From Jacaranda mimosifolia (lineage: Eukaryota; Streptophyta; Magnoliopsida; Lamiales; Bignoniaceae): a stretch of 64,000 nucleotides of DNA. The stretch lies in assembly GCA_018894105.1 (NCBI GenBank), contig CM032129.1, forward strand, positions 33,435,468 through 33,499,467. Direction: 5' to 3'. Position numbers and translations under genes: made by a program. The notes below the pieces were generated by a model that saw only the letters and a list, made by a program, of their open reading frames with translations, was not told where the DNA came from and did no database searches. Position 1 is the first letter of the stretch. Every line of letters begins with the position of its first letter. Below, piece after piece: positions 10,778 to 21,090 of this stretch.

Positions 10778-12106
10778 ATGGACTCATCGCACTTTAAGTA
10801 TTTGAGATCCTCTGGACTGCATCTGAATTCTCTGGCATGCAAATGCGTTGTCTTGGTTGTCATTGCTTTGATTTTCAGAGCAATCTGTCTTCCTAGATTC
10901 TCTGGCTTTGCTGGCACTGAGCAGAGCTATTTATTTCCTACCAACAAGAGGCTGACATTAAATCCAGAACTTCATAGTGGAAAATCCAAGTTTTTAGAGG
11001 TTCCTCAAATCATATGGGGTTTGAATAATCAAAAAATTGCATTTGTGAGAGCATGTTTAACTGCAAGAATGCTGAATCGAACACTTTTGATGCCTAGCTT
11101 GAGCGCCTCGCTATTTTACAAAGAGGTTGATCTGCTGAAACCTATTTCATTTGATAAGGTTTTCCAATTCGAAAAATTTAATTCTCTCTGCCAGGGGTTT
11201 GTCCAATTGGGCCGTTATTCAGAAGTTTCCAACAGCAGTGATGTCTTTGAGCTTCAAAAGGGAAGTGGACGGAGATGGACAATTGAGAAAGATTTACAGC
11301 AATTGAGGCAGTTCAGCAAGCATCCTTATGATGGATATGAAGTCATCCGGATAGTTGGCAAGAACCCCTTTTTGTGGCATGATCATTGGCCAGTTAAAGA
11401 TTATGCAAAGGTCTTTGAATGCTTAGTCTTGGTGGAAGAAATTTCTAGAGAAGCTGATAAGGTTGTTTCCAAGATTAGAGAGATCGGGTTGGAAGAATAC
11501 CATAGAATTGTTTCATCACAAAATGGTATAAATTTAATGTTAGAGCCAGTACCTTATGTAGCTGTTCACATGAGAATCGAAAAGGACTGGATGATACACT
11601 GCAAGAAGCTGGAGCAGAGATTAAATATAAGTGAAATTTGTAGCAGCAAGGAGCAGATTATGCAGAGAGTGGGGAACATCATGGGATTGAAGACTCCAAT
11701 TGTTATATATCTCGCGGTTGCTGATGATCTTCTCGAAGATAACTCTGTATTGGCTGGTTGGAAGGAAGGATTGCTGCCTTTTGAGAAGAAAAAGTTGGGT
11801 GTTTTCGATATATACAAGAAGCATCCCTATCTGATTCAATCAGCTATAGACTACGAAGTTTGCTTGAGATCTGATGTGTTCACAGGGAACAGCTTTTCGA
11901 CTTTCTCCAGCCTTGTGGTTCTTGATAGAACTCAAAAAATGATCAGTACGGGTGTGAAAGAATGGTGTGGTTTGGATGTTAGATGGCCTTCCTATGCCTA
12001 CAATTTAGAAGGTGAATCGAACGGCCCACGTCCATGGGCAGCCAATATGTCTGACTTGAGCCTCCAAGCCATTAGTTATGGTTCTAATCATATTTCTTGC
12101 CGATGA
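10778..12106 (+). CDS. O-fucosyltransferase family protein (type II Golgi membrane)
   Basis: Single-exon gene for 442 aa. Plant GDP-fucose protein O-fucosyltransferase family proteins are Golgi type II glycosyltransferases. The protein starts with a short cytosolic tail, then a hydrophobic anchor at about residues 21-40 (ACKCVVLVVIALIFRAICLP), followed by a lumenal domain. The phrase PQIIWGLNNQKIAFVRACL near residue 77 is the family's N-terminal nucleotide-sugar loop region, and AVHMRIEKDWMIHCKKLEQR near residue 261 is the conserved H-x-R motif that contacts GDP-fucose. C-terminally, SDVFTGNSFSTFSSLV (about residue 367) corresponds to the family's conserved D-x-F-x-G-N-x-x-S/T block. It most resembles the divergent OFUT group containing Arabidopsis At4g08810/At4g17430-type proteins, some described as calcium-binding light-signalling factors; I do not assign which. 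The ATG at 10778 is the first in frame and gives a normal anchor. Confidence 0.85.
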   Translation: MDSSHFKYLRSSGLHLNSLACKCVVLVVIALIFRAICLPRFSGFAGTEQSYLFPTNKRLTLNPELHSGKSKFLEVPQIIWGLNNQKIAFVRACLTARMLNRTLLMPSLSASLFYKEVDLLKPISFDKVFQFEKFNSLCQGFVQLGRYSEVSNSSDVFELQKGSGRRWTIEKDLQQLRQFSKHPYDGYEVIRIVGKNPFLWHDHWPVKDYAKVFECLVLVEEISREADKVVSKIREIGLEEYHRIVSSQNGINLMLEPVPYVAVHMRIEKDWMIHCKKLEQRLNISEICSSKEQIMQRVGNIMGLKTPIVIYLAVADDLLEDNSVLAGWKEGLLPFEKKKLGVFDIYKKHPYLIQSAIDYEVCLRSDVFTGNSFSTFSSLVVLDRTQKMISTGVKEWCGLDVRWPSYAYNLEGESNGPRPWAANMSDLSLQAISYGSNHISCR

Positions 12107-12965
12107 TTTTTGAATTTTGTCAACTTGTCAGGTATTGAAATTTTGAAAGAGAATATGAATGGGAAATTCCCACTTACTTTGTCTTCTGTAAATTTTGAGT
12201 TCGATATTTTTCACTTTGTACATTTGGTGGGATACTGCTAAATCATTTTGAGAGGACAGATTGCTGCAAACTCTGCTTCTATACTCTTTTGTAGGAGACA
12301 AGATTTTTTGCAATTCTTGTTTTGTGGTATACTTAAGTAACTCAATCTTCTTGATTACTCAGATTTGAGGTTGTCCTTAAATTCAATTCGCTTAAATTAT
12401 TGAGAAGTTTCTGTCCCTACTAGCAACCATAAAGCTGTAAATGAAAGGGGAATTAGCAGTCAATGCTCGTACTAGTGCTATGTGACAATTATTGGTAATA
12501 ATTTGGCACATAAAGTTTTCAACAACACAATATATACTCCGTCGTGAATGCTTTAATAAGTTGGCACATAAAGTTAGCTGGAAAGTTGTTTTCTTGTGTT
12601 TTCCGCTGTTCTTCACTTGTTAGGGATGAAGCAGGTCTGGATGGTTGGGGTTACGGCACTATAATTGATTTGACACTTTCTGCTGGAGGAGGTGAGGTCC
12701 AATTGCCACATGGCCAACACATCTAGGCCTTGTTTCTTTCTATTTTTATTCTTTCATTATTTTAAATATTGAAAAATGTACACATTGTTATCAATTTCTC
12801 ATGAAGAAGAGAACAATATATGGTAATAAAACTTGACCTGTTGCCCATCCCTATATAGTAGTATATACGGAGGGCACCAGCCCACAAGAATAACAGAACT
12901 CGTGACCACAACTGTAGAAATAGACAAGTCGCAACGGGGGCCAATGAATCCAAGAAGTAGCAAAG
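12107..12965. other. 3' flank of the O-fucosyltransferase-type gene
   Basis: Holds the 3' UTR, then unique DNA. The stretch 12620-12725 is less AT-rich than its surroundings and has a short open frame, but I recognise no protein in it. Confidence 0.35.
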
Positions 12966-13657
12966 TAGGGCTTCAGATTTTAATTCGAATTCGATCTGAA
13001 TTCGATCCGAATTTTAGAATTTTATTTGATTAAAATATTCAATGAATCAAATCCGATTATAAATATTCAAAATTCGAAATAAGTGGATCGAATATGGAAT
13101 TAAGCAATCCAATCCGTTAAAGATTCGAATCCGAACTTTAATATTTTTTATTGAATTAATATTTTTATATATAATATTAATAAATATTTTAAAATAAAAT
13201 CTATGTATTATATTGACCTAATATCTATATTAACATCTATATTATACTATTAATATTGAGTTTTTAACCTGAAAAATAAGAGGAATATTGATAAAATATC
13301 AAATATAATAGCATATAATAGTTCATCTAAACATTAATATAATGTGAAAAAGGAGTTTAGAATTTAAATATTTAACTTTTGGACTAATATATAATAAAAA
13401 GCTGTTAAAAATTCAAATATGACATATATTTACTTTATAAATATAACATTTTTATAAAATTTAAAAGGAAAAAAATAAGAAAAAAATAAATCGGATCGGA
13501 TTTTTTAATCAAGTTTCAGATATCCATAAGATTTAGATATGGTACTGATTAACAAAGTCTTATAAGATTTCGGATCGAATTTGAATATAAATTTTGTTAA
13601 TTGAATTCGAATTCGAATATGACAGATCCGATCCAAATCCGACCCGTTAACAACCTA
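12966..13657. mobile_element. hAT-like non-autonomous TIR element, copy 2
   Basis: A 692-bp relative of the element at 4454-5163, same orientation, with near-continuous similarity (shared words such as AAATAAGTGGATCG and GACATATATTTACTTTATAA). Its left end has lost a few bases of the inverted repeat; its right end reads CCCGTTAACAACCTA. Flanks TAGCAAAG (12958-12965) and CAACAAAG (13658-13665) agree at 6 of 8 positions, which fits a decayed 8-bp target duplication. Confidence 0.7.
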
Positions 13658-13665
13658 CAACAAAG

Positions 13666-14448
13666 AAATGTGTAGAAACATATATAAAAGGGCTTTTGGT
13701 TCAGTTGGGCTCACATGGGCGGACTGTATATTAATTGGTTTTGCTATTCATATTGGGCTATACAGATTCTTGCATGTTCATGTTTTAATTTCATACTAAT
13801 TTTCTGCTGGGCCACTTTTACTGGGCCTGGTTTTTGATGTCGCCTTTGTGGGTACCTGATAAATGAAAATTTTAATTAATATGATTGCTGGCAACTGGCA
13901 AGTGCCAACTATTTCTTGGATCTCAAAATAAAAAAAGAATTCTATTGACTTTTCAAGAACATGTCGGCCTTCTTATATTCCTTAATGTATATGTCAAATG
14001 TGCAGATATTTTATGTTCTAACTTATAAAATTCATTCATTATGTTATAATATATATATATATGTATATGTATGTTTCCTCGGGAATAATAGGAAGGATAT
14101 ACCGAGAAGACACGTTTTCTAGCATTAAACAAAGAGTATGATAATGTTGAGAAAGTCTATCGATTCCTTGTGAGAAAGTCTATCAATTCCTTGAGAGATT
14201 CTCAAATTTAACAACTAACAAAACAGGTACGAACGAAGTACACAATTAGCTGAGACAAAAAAAAAAAAAAAAAAACGCATGTTTAAGAAAAAGTCAAATT
14301 GGCAATTACATGATTGGAATGTCCCACCTGCCCGGTATTGCGGTCGTGGAAATTGGAATATTTACACAATTCCAACAGCATGAATACTGCCATTCGGATA
14401 TGTTTTTAAATTGTATTTCTTTAATATATATGTAACCTGAATATGTAA
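13666..14448. other. Intergenic DNA with a small direct duplication
   Basis: No gene is seen. Five TGGGC-type motifs occur in 13700-13830, with no nearby gene to serve. A segment of about 22 bp (TGAGAAAGTCTATCRATTCC) is repeated directly at about 14147 and 14172. A (TA)n run lies near 14048 and a poly-A run near 14258. Confidence 0.35.
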
Positions 14449-14764
14449 GCCCCCGTTTGGATTCATTTTCAGTTTTCAGCATTTCCAAATTGGTGGAAAT
14501 TAATTATGTGATGTGATATGAAAATGAAAATGTATTTGGATGAAATATTTGGAAATGTAATGATTATGTTGATTTTAATAGGTTGCAGATGGAGAGATAT
14601 AGAAATAATAGAATAGAGAGAAGATATATATGTTATTGGAGAATTTGTTTTGAAAATAAAAATAAAAATGATGTTGAGTGAAAATATGTAAAAAGTGGTG
14701 TGTTTTATTTTTGAAATAGTAGGATTGGTAAAAATGAGGATTGGAAATAAATCCAAACGGGTTC
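14449..14764. mobile_element. PIF/Harbinger-like (Tourist) MITE
   Basis: A 316-bp element with terminal repeats GCCCCCGTTTGG and, from the other end, GAACCCGTTTGG, flanked on both sides by TAA (14446-14448 and 14765-14767). The 3-bp TAA duplication and G/C-rich ends are typical of PIF/Harbinger MITEs. The interior carries ATGAAAATGAAAATG-type words on both arms. It is non-coding. Confidence 0.75.
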
Positions 14765-14767
14765 TAA

Positions 14768-15077
14768 GTTAGCCCAACAAACAGATAAAATTTAATTATA
14801 AATTTTGGTGAATGAGATCATCATTATGTGTCCGAAAATTCAACTTTGATAACTTAATTTATTGGCCATTGGATGAATATTAATCTTGCAAATTTACCAT
14901 GATCAGCTAGCTGACTTGTGCATTATTATCGTACCAAAGTCAATAATACATGTTTGAATATTGAATCCTATATATATTTATGGTACTTCAACACCCTAAT
15001 CTACATTTTGAGTGTGATGAGCCATCCTACAACAGAGTACAATGGACAATTTGTAGCTACAACTGGTCAGCCTTTAA
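14768..15077. other. Short unique spacer between two MITEs
   Basis: No gene or repeat is seen; AT-rich sequence. Confidence 0.3.
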
Positions 15078-15401
15078 CGGGCTGTTTGGTTTTATTTTCA
15101 AACCCCATTTTCGCCTTTTCAACTATTCTAGAAATAAAACACATCACTATTTAACAATTTCCATCCAACATCATTTTCATTTTCATTTTCAAAACATATT
15201 TTCCAATAACCTATATATCTTCTCTCTCTATTCCATTATTTCTATCTCTCTCCACCTACAACTATTAAAACCAACATAATCATTACATTTCCAAATATTT
15301 CATCCAAATACATTTTCATTTTCACATCACATCACATAACTAATTTTCACCAAAATAGAAATGCTGGAAAATGAAAATGAAAATGAAACCAAACAGCCCC
15401 A
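15078..15401. mobile_element. PIF/Harbinger-like MITE
   Basis: A 324-bp element with ends CGGGCTGTTTGG and, reverse-complemented from the right, TGGGGCTGTTTGG, flanked by TAA on both sides (15075-15077, 15402-15404). Its interior is related to the element at 14449 but in the opposite orientation (ATTTTCATTTTC words on the left arm). Confidence 0.75.
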
Positions 15402-15455
15402 TAAGACTCTGACTTTGTGGAGATGCCATAGCAGACATTTTATGTGCTTTCCTGA

Positions 15456-15643
15456 CACTACTAAAAAAATGACATTTTGCAACCGATTTTTGCGATGGAA
15501 AAAATTTATCGTAATTTGCGATGAAATTTCCGTCAAAAAAATTTCCTTCACAAATTCCGTCGCAAATTACTGTGACGGAGTATTTTGCGACAAATTTGTT
15601 CTGTCGCAAAATCCGTCACAAAATGGACGTTTTTTTAATAGTA
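15456..15643. mobile_element. Miniature CACTA (EnSpm) element
   Basis: A 188-bp element starting CACTACTAAAAAAATGACAT and ending with the imperfect inverse ATGGACGTTTTTTTAATAGTA, whose last base departs from the usual TAGTG. TGA flanks both sides (15453-15455, 15644-15646), matching the 3-bp CACTA duplication. Subterminal words TTTTGCGAC, GTGACGGA and CGTCGCAAA repeat in both orientations, as expected for transposase binding sites. There is no coding capacity. Confidence 0.85.
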
Positions 15644-15646
15644 TGA

Positions 15647-17404
15647 TAATCTAAGTTCATACAAGTACAGTACTTAAGTGTTAAAAGAACAATATAAGAT
15701 AAAACGTAAGGACCGGAGTAGTACTTCTTATGTACAATTGTCATAGTTTAGGATGATTTTGTAAAAGAATAACACTCCTTATTTACATGGTGATCGTTTT
15801 CTTTTTCTTTATTATTTTTTTTTTTTTGTGGGGTTGGTGGGGTGGGGTGGGGGGGGGGGGGGGGAGGACACAATATAACATATTTAGGATTCATGGGATG
15901 TCCGCCGCTTGAGCACTATAAAATTAATGAAACTTCATCAAGTGGAAAGAGTTATTTATTGTCCTTTTGTCAACTGTCAACCCGAAGAGTTATATATCCC
16001 AAGAATTTTGTAATTAAACATAAATTGTGTGTTTCTTAATTTTGGTTTCAATGGCCCAGATCATCAGCGCCAGCTTACTTCTTAATACTTGTAAATTTGA
16101 CTTATCATTTAGTATCTCGCAAGTCGAATATTCGATGATTTCTAAATTAAATTTAATACAATTAAAGGTTTACACCAAATCAAACTATACGTAAAAATCA
16201 GGATATGGATTTAAATGAAAGTCAAAAATGAGTTAAAAAGATTAGGCTTAAATTAAATTGGCCGTTCAGCGTTCTAAAATGTTACGTTTAAATACGTACA
16301 CAACAATATTACAATGTCCTGTTGAAACATTCCTTATGAACCAAACTATTAAAACCTCATCCATCAATATTTAAGGAACGCGAAATCACATAATCTGAAA
16401 ACATATCGCATGGTATTGCCTGTATGCAAATTTATTTCATTGTATAAAACATATCAATCAAGAAAAAACGCATGGTGAAGAATTAATTTGTAGACAATTT
16501 ATGAAGCAAAAGTCATCATAGAAATTATTTTTCCTTTTTCAAATAGATAAATTTAAAAAAAGTAATAAATGCACATGTAAAAATAACAAATAGAAATTCA
16601 ATGATCTCATTTCATATCAATATGTTTTTACAATGTGGAAGACTAACATATATAGCTTTCAACGTGGTTAAAGTTCATCCACGAATCAATGTTTTATGAA
16701 GTCAAAGTACAATTAATGCATAGTATTTATACAAGAGATCATAAGAACTCCCTGAGCCATTTATATACTCTTATTAAAAAGAATATATATAAAAAATAAC
16801 TACAGATCTAATAAGTTTGAAAATTAATTTATTGGTAAGGAAAAAAACAAAAAAAAATGTAAATTTTTTTTGGATGAATGCCCACAAAGAAGAGAAGAGA
16901 GAAATAGAAAGATGGGGTGACAAAGTGCGGCAACGGTGTGAATTTGTAAATTAAAGCACTTTGAATTTTTATTTTGTTTTATTTTTATTTTTATTTAAGA
17001 AATTTATATTAAATATATCTGATTTTTAATTAATTATTTTTATAGAAAATACTTAATTTATTTATTATATATGAAATGAAATGAAAAATAAAACATAAAA
17101 CTGAAGAAAGAATTCAAACCAAAGAAATCAAACAGCTCCTAATTGCTACTAGAACAAGGATAGAACCAAAATTTTTGTTTATGGTGTGCAAAATTCTGAA
17201 TTATCAAAAATATAATTTTTTTTTATGACACGCATATATAAAGAAATATAATGAATCAAAAGACATATTTTCAATAAGAAGATGGATAAATTTATAATTT
17301 GAGGATGACAAAAGTGTAATATTTTAAAATTTTTAATATAAAAAATAAAATTTAAATATTTTGGAGGGGACAAAAGTGTAATATTTTAAAATTTTTAATA
17401 TTTT
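15647..17404. other. AT-rich intergenic DNA with a poly-G tract and a direct duplication
   Basis: No gene is seen. A G-rich run lies at 15828-15867. A segment of about 30 bp (core ACAAAAGTGTAATATTTTAA) is directly duplicated at about 17309-17340 and 17370-17401, just before a second poly-G tract. This arrangement, poly-G next to AAAATTTTTAATAT words, looks like the decayed end of a transposable element I cannot classify. Confidence 0.35.
15828..15867 (+). repeat. G-rich tract, possible G-quadruplex
   Basis: Nearly pure G and T/G runs with an uninterrupted stretch of more than 12 G. It could fold as a quadruplex on the plus strand. Its length may be unreliable in sequencing. Confidence 0.8.
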
Positions 17405-17593
17405 GTGTTGTGGGAGGGGGGGGGGGGGGAGCCCTGTCAGCCTCCAGGCCCCATCTCTCTACTAGAGTGAGAGATGAGGTGGAGCAAACTCGAGCTAGGG
17501 CAATTATGAACTGTGACTGTGAGCGCCGGGATTGAATAAATTGAAGCTCTGCATTTTGAATTCCTAGTGATGACGAAGCGTACGTACGTTCGT

Positions 17594-17654
17594 GATGTAC
17601 GGCCACGTATAAACTGAAGCTGCCACGTAAGGACGACAACACGTGCCGTACATC
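17594..17654. repeat. Inverted repeat in the ZIP promoter
   Basis: GATGTACGGCCACGT (17594-17608) and ACGTGCCGTACATC (17641-17654) are reverse complements apart from a single-base bulge, separated by 32 bases that hold another GCCACGTAA. Each arm carries one GTAC and one ACGT core. Confidence 0.75.
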
Positions 17655-17878
17655 CTGAAAGCACACCTCCAATTCCATGCAAACACCATCCGTAACAAAT
17701 ATCCACAATTTGCATAATCTATGGGCCACATACCGGTTGACCCGCTAATCCTGCTATTTAAACTACTCCATCCAGGGCCACTCCACGCCATGAGTTCTAA
17801 CCACAATTCTCATAATATAATCCGCGACATGTACCAGATGATGGCACATAATTAATTCTATATATGCTTATCTTCCTC

Positions 17879-17885
17879 TATAAAT
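17879..17885 (+). promoter_or_regulatory. TATA box of the ZIP gene
   Basis: TATAAAT in CTCTATAAATATGC context, 85 bp before the start codon, which would give a 5' UTR of about 55-60 bases. This is the best TATA match in the local promoter. Confidence 0.55.
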
Positions 17886-17969
17886 ATGCTCATCTTACAG
17901 TTAATCTTCCAGCAAACCAATTAATTAATTAGCTAAGTATATTGGCCTGGCCTGCATGCAGCTGAAGAG

Positions 17970-20554
17970 ATGAGTTCTAAACTAGTCATCTTTTCTATCT
18001 TCTTCATAATTCTTTCCAACTTTTCCGTCCAAGTTCTATCGGTGGTCCAGGAATGCGGCGCCGACGAAGATGACTCCTGCAACAACAAGAAGAAAGCCTT
18101 GCCCCTAAAAATCATCGCCATCATTTCCATTCTTGTCACCAGCATGATCGGAGTCGGTTTGCCGCTTGTCACCCGCTCCATCCCCGCTCTCAATCCAGAT
18201 CGCAGTCTCTTCGTCATCGTAAAGGCCTTTGCCGCAGGAATTATTTTAGCCACGGGATTCATGCACGTGTTGCCTGATTCATTCGACATGTTGTCGTCCA
18301 GCTGCTTGAAAGAGAATCCGTGGCACAAGTTTCCTTTCACTGGATTCGTCGCCATGCTCTCTGCAATTATTACACTCGTGATCGACTCTATGGCCACAAG
18401 CCTATACTCGGGCAAACACAATGGAGGAATGGTGCAGCCGGAGTCCGGTGGAGATCGGGAGATGGAGGAGGTGGAAGCTGTTGCCGGAGGTGCGCATTCT
18501 CATTTCCATGGCCACCACCACGGATCCAAGTTGGAGGCTGGGGCTTCGCAACTTCTGCGCTACCGAGTAATCGCCATGGTTAGTACGTAATTAATTAATT
18601 AATTAATTAATGAGCGTACGGTAACCTCAATCAATACTAGTATTTTTAATATATTTGACTAAGAACTGATTTCATGGATGACGTGCATCTTGATTAATTA
18701 GTCAAACTAAATAAGTACAAGCAAGTACAGAAAAAAAGTAAATGACTATTATTAGACATTAGTATATAGTGGACAGCGAAATTGAGCATCTCGAGTAATT
18801 CAATAAGGGCCCGTTGGGTTTCATTTTCTTCTCAAAATAAAAAATAAAAATTATCACTATTTACACTATTTTTTCAAATAATTTTTTATATTCTTTATTC
18901 ATTTTCACCTTATTTCAACTCCTATTACTACCTATATCTATTTTTATCTTCTCAATACTTGTCAACTATTATTCACCACAAAAATATTATTTTATATTAT
19001 ATTTCAAATAAGTGCATATCACATCATCAATTCATATTCAAATTCAAATTCAAAAAATTTCTTCCTTTTAATACAAAAACACCCAACATCCAAATAAAAT
19101 TCATTTTCACACTTATATAAATCTATAATTTTAAACAACTCATCCAAATACAGCTCATTTTTAAAAATACTTTTTCTAACACAAGACTCAATTATTGTTA
19201 ATTATTTAAACAAAGAGACCAGAAATTAGGGTTTTCTGTGTCCCCTTACTCCATTTCTTAATTATTACTCTTTTTAGTTATTTATTATGCACGGCAACTA
19301 TGGTAAGTACGTACTTGACGCCATGTATGACGATATGAATTTGGACTGTGCCTTTCTCCTGAGCGTGTTACGCATACCTCATTAAATTATCCTTGCAAAT
19401 CCACAAGATGCATGTAATACAAGATTATCTAATATTATCACTTACATGCAGGTGTTGGAGCTAGGTATCATTGTTCATTCAGTGGTGATAGGGCTGTCTC
19501 TTGGGGCCTCCAACAATACTTGTTCTACCAAAGGACTTATTGCCGCGCTCTGCTTCCATCAAATGTTTGAAGGAATGGGGCTTGGCGGTTGCATTCTCCA
19601 GGTGACTAACCTATTACACAACCATGCATAATTCCAATTCCCTCAACTGGAATTAGGGATGCAAATAAGTCGAGCCGAGCTTTGACTATTTTTGCAGGCT
19701 CGAGTTCGGCTTGAGCACTTGTTCGGGCTCGGTTCGGCTCAACTAGATTCATTAGGCTCGAACTCATAATCAAACTATAGGTTTAAATTCGGCTCGGACT
19801 CGAATTCAAAAAGTTATTATTTTATAAAAAAATTTAAAGTTAGTATATTTTATTTTATTATATTTAAAATTACATATAAGCTCGAGTCGGCTCGAGCTCG
19901 AGTTTGACCTCGAAAAGTTAAATTATTTTATAAAAAAAAAAATAAAATTAGTATATATTATTATATTTTTTTATATATCAATATTTTTTTAAATAAAAAA
20001 ATAGGCTCGCGAGCTTGCGAACAAAAATTATTTGGCTCGAATTCGAACACTTTTCGAGCTAACTTGTCAGGCTCGCGAGGTGGTTTAGTTCATTTGCATC
20101 CCTAGCTGGAATATATCATCATAAACAAAAAATACACATATATTAGAGTCCTAATTAAAGCTCCTCCATATATATACCCCATATATATATATATATTTAC
20201 GTATGAAAAAAGTAAATAATTATAATTACATGTCTTAAATTAATGCAGGCTGAGTACAAGTTTGTAAAGAAAGCTGCAATGGCATTCTTCTTCTCAGTCA
20301 CAACTCCATTTGGAATAGCATTAGGAATAGCATTATCCAGCACTTACAAAGAGAACAGCCCTCGCTCATTGATTACTGTGGGTTTGCTTAATGCTTCATC
20401 CGCTGGCCTATTGATCTACATGGCTTTGGTCGATCTTTTGGCTGCTGATTTTATGGGCCCAAAGTTGCAGGGGAGTATCAAACTCCAAATAAAGTCTTAT
20501 GCGGCCGTCCTCTTGGGTGCTGGAGGAATGTCTGTCATGGCTAAATGGGCTTGA
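17970..20554 (+). CDS. ZIP-family zinc/iron transporter, 3 exons
   Basis: Plasma-membrane-type ZIP transporter that imports Zn2+, Fe2+ or related divalent metals. Exons 17970-18578, 19452-19601 and 20249-20554, all GT-AG and phase 0, give 354 aa, a normal length for plant ZIP/IRT proteins. Residues 1-25 form a signal peptide, followed by a Cys-containing extracellular segment ([11 protein letters not shown]). TM1-TM3 lie in exon 1. The cytosolic loop has the His-rich metal-binding stretch [10 protein letters not shown] at about residues 176-185. Exon 2 carries the ZIP signature in TM4 (H212-S-V-V-I-G-L-S-L-G) and the metal-site motif H239-Q-M-F-E243-G in TM5. Exon 3 holds TM6-TM8 and ends AKWA, as in IRT/ZIP proteins. 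Introns 1 and 2 each contain a MITE. It resembles the IRT1/ZIP8/ZIP10 group; the substrate cannot be told from sequence. Confidence 0.93.
18588..18611. repeat. (TTAA)n microsatellite in ZIP intron 1
   Basis: Run of the tetranucleotide TTAA beginning 9 bases after the intron 1 donor. Confidence 0.85.
18807..19175. mobile_element. Degraded PIF/Harbinger-like MITE in ZIP intron 1
   Basis: The left end GGGCCCGTTGGGTTTCATTT after TAA (18804-18806) matches the Tourist-like family elsewhere in the window, and the interior has the same TTCATTTTCAC and CATCCAAATACA words. The right inverted repeat is not recognisable, so the end is approximate. Confidence 0.5.
19654..20104. mobile_element. hAT-like MITE in ZIP intron 2
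   Basis: A 451-bp element with ends TAGGGATGCAAATAA and TTCATTTGCATCCCTA, an almost perfect inverted pair. Flanks ACTGGAAT (19646-19653) and GCTGGAAT (20105-20112) form an 8-bp target duplication with one mismatch. Both arms are rich in GGCTCGAG/CTCGAGCC words around an AT-rich core. Related to the element at 32909. It lies between splice sites and should be removed with the intron. Confidence 0.85.
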
Positions 20555-21090
20555 AGTCAAAAGTCTATTCAACCAAAAAAAAAAAATAATAATAATAATA
20601 ATGTCTTTTTGGTTGTGTGTCTTACAGTTCTTTTTGCTTCTCTTTCAATAATTTGTAATGTGCAGTGTAATTATGCGTTTAAGCCATGTGAAAACAATGT
20701 AAGGAAGACAAGCGAATTATCGTGTCCTGATAGGTTAAGGCAACACCATTAAGAAAACCAAGAAATTAACATGCTTATGGCGCAGCCATCTTTTCTATTC
20801 TCTCATATATAGTCCAGTTTGCTAGAAGTTGCTTAAGTGACTATAAATTCAACTCATAAAGTCCAACTAACAGCCCTTACCTAAAGTAATTTAAATAAGT
20901 TAGTCCAAACACTTATCAAAACCATAAGAGAGGAGTGGTATATGTAAACTGAAACAACAGGCAATGCAATATAGATGCAACACTATTCTTCAGTATTGTG
21001 AATTAGTAATTGAAACTCATCAATCAGGGCCCATCAATGGGCTTATCTGAGTTTGTCAGAAAAACAAAGCAAAACACTCTAAAAGACTAA
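20555..21090. other. 3' flank of the ZIP gene
   Basis: 3' UTR with an (AAT)n run just after the stop, then unique AT-rich DNA. No other feature is seen. Confidence 0.4.

Larger units (their letters stand above)
17405..17969 (+). promoter_or_regulatory. Promoter of the ZIP transporter gene
   Basis: The 565 bp ahead of the ZIP start. It contains a poly-G tract (about 17414-17430), five GTAC cores (17580, 17584, 17597, 17648, 17831), three ACGT cores in CCACGTA, GCCACGTAA and ACACGTGCC contexts, and an inverted repeat (17594-17608 with 17641-17654). TATAAAT at 17879-17885 sits 85 bp before the ATG. GTAC is the core of copper-response elements bound by SPL7-type factors, and CACGTG/ACGT cores bind bHLH/bZIP factors. 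Binding here is inferred, and no full RTGTCGACAY zinc-deficiency element is present. Confidence 0.5.

Noticed and set aside
17352..17806. Three overlapping minus-strand frames of 80-125 residues
   Set aside because: They lie in the ZIP promoter, include a poly-Pro run from the poly-G tract, and resemble no protein I know.
17405..17969. Zinc-deficiency response element in the ZIP promoter
   Set aside because: Only half-site-like words were found; no RTGTCGACAY.
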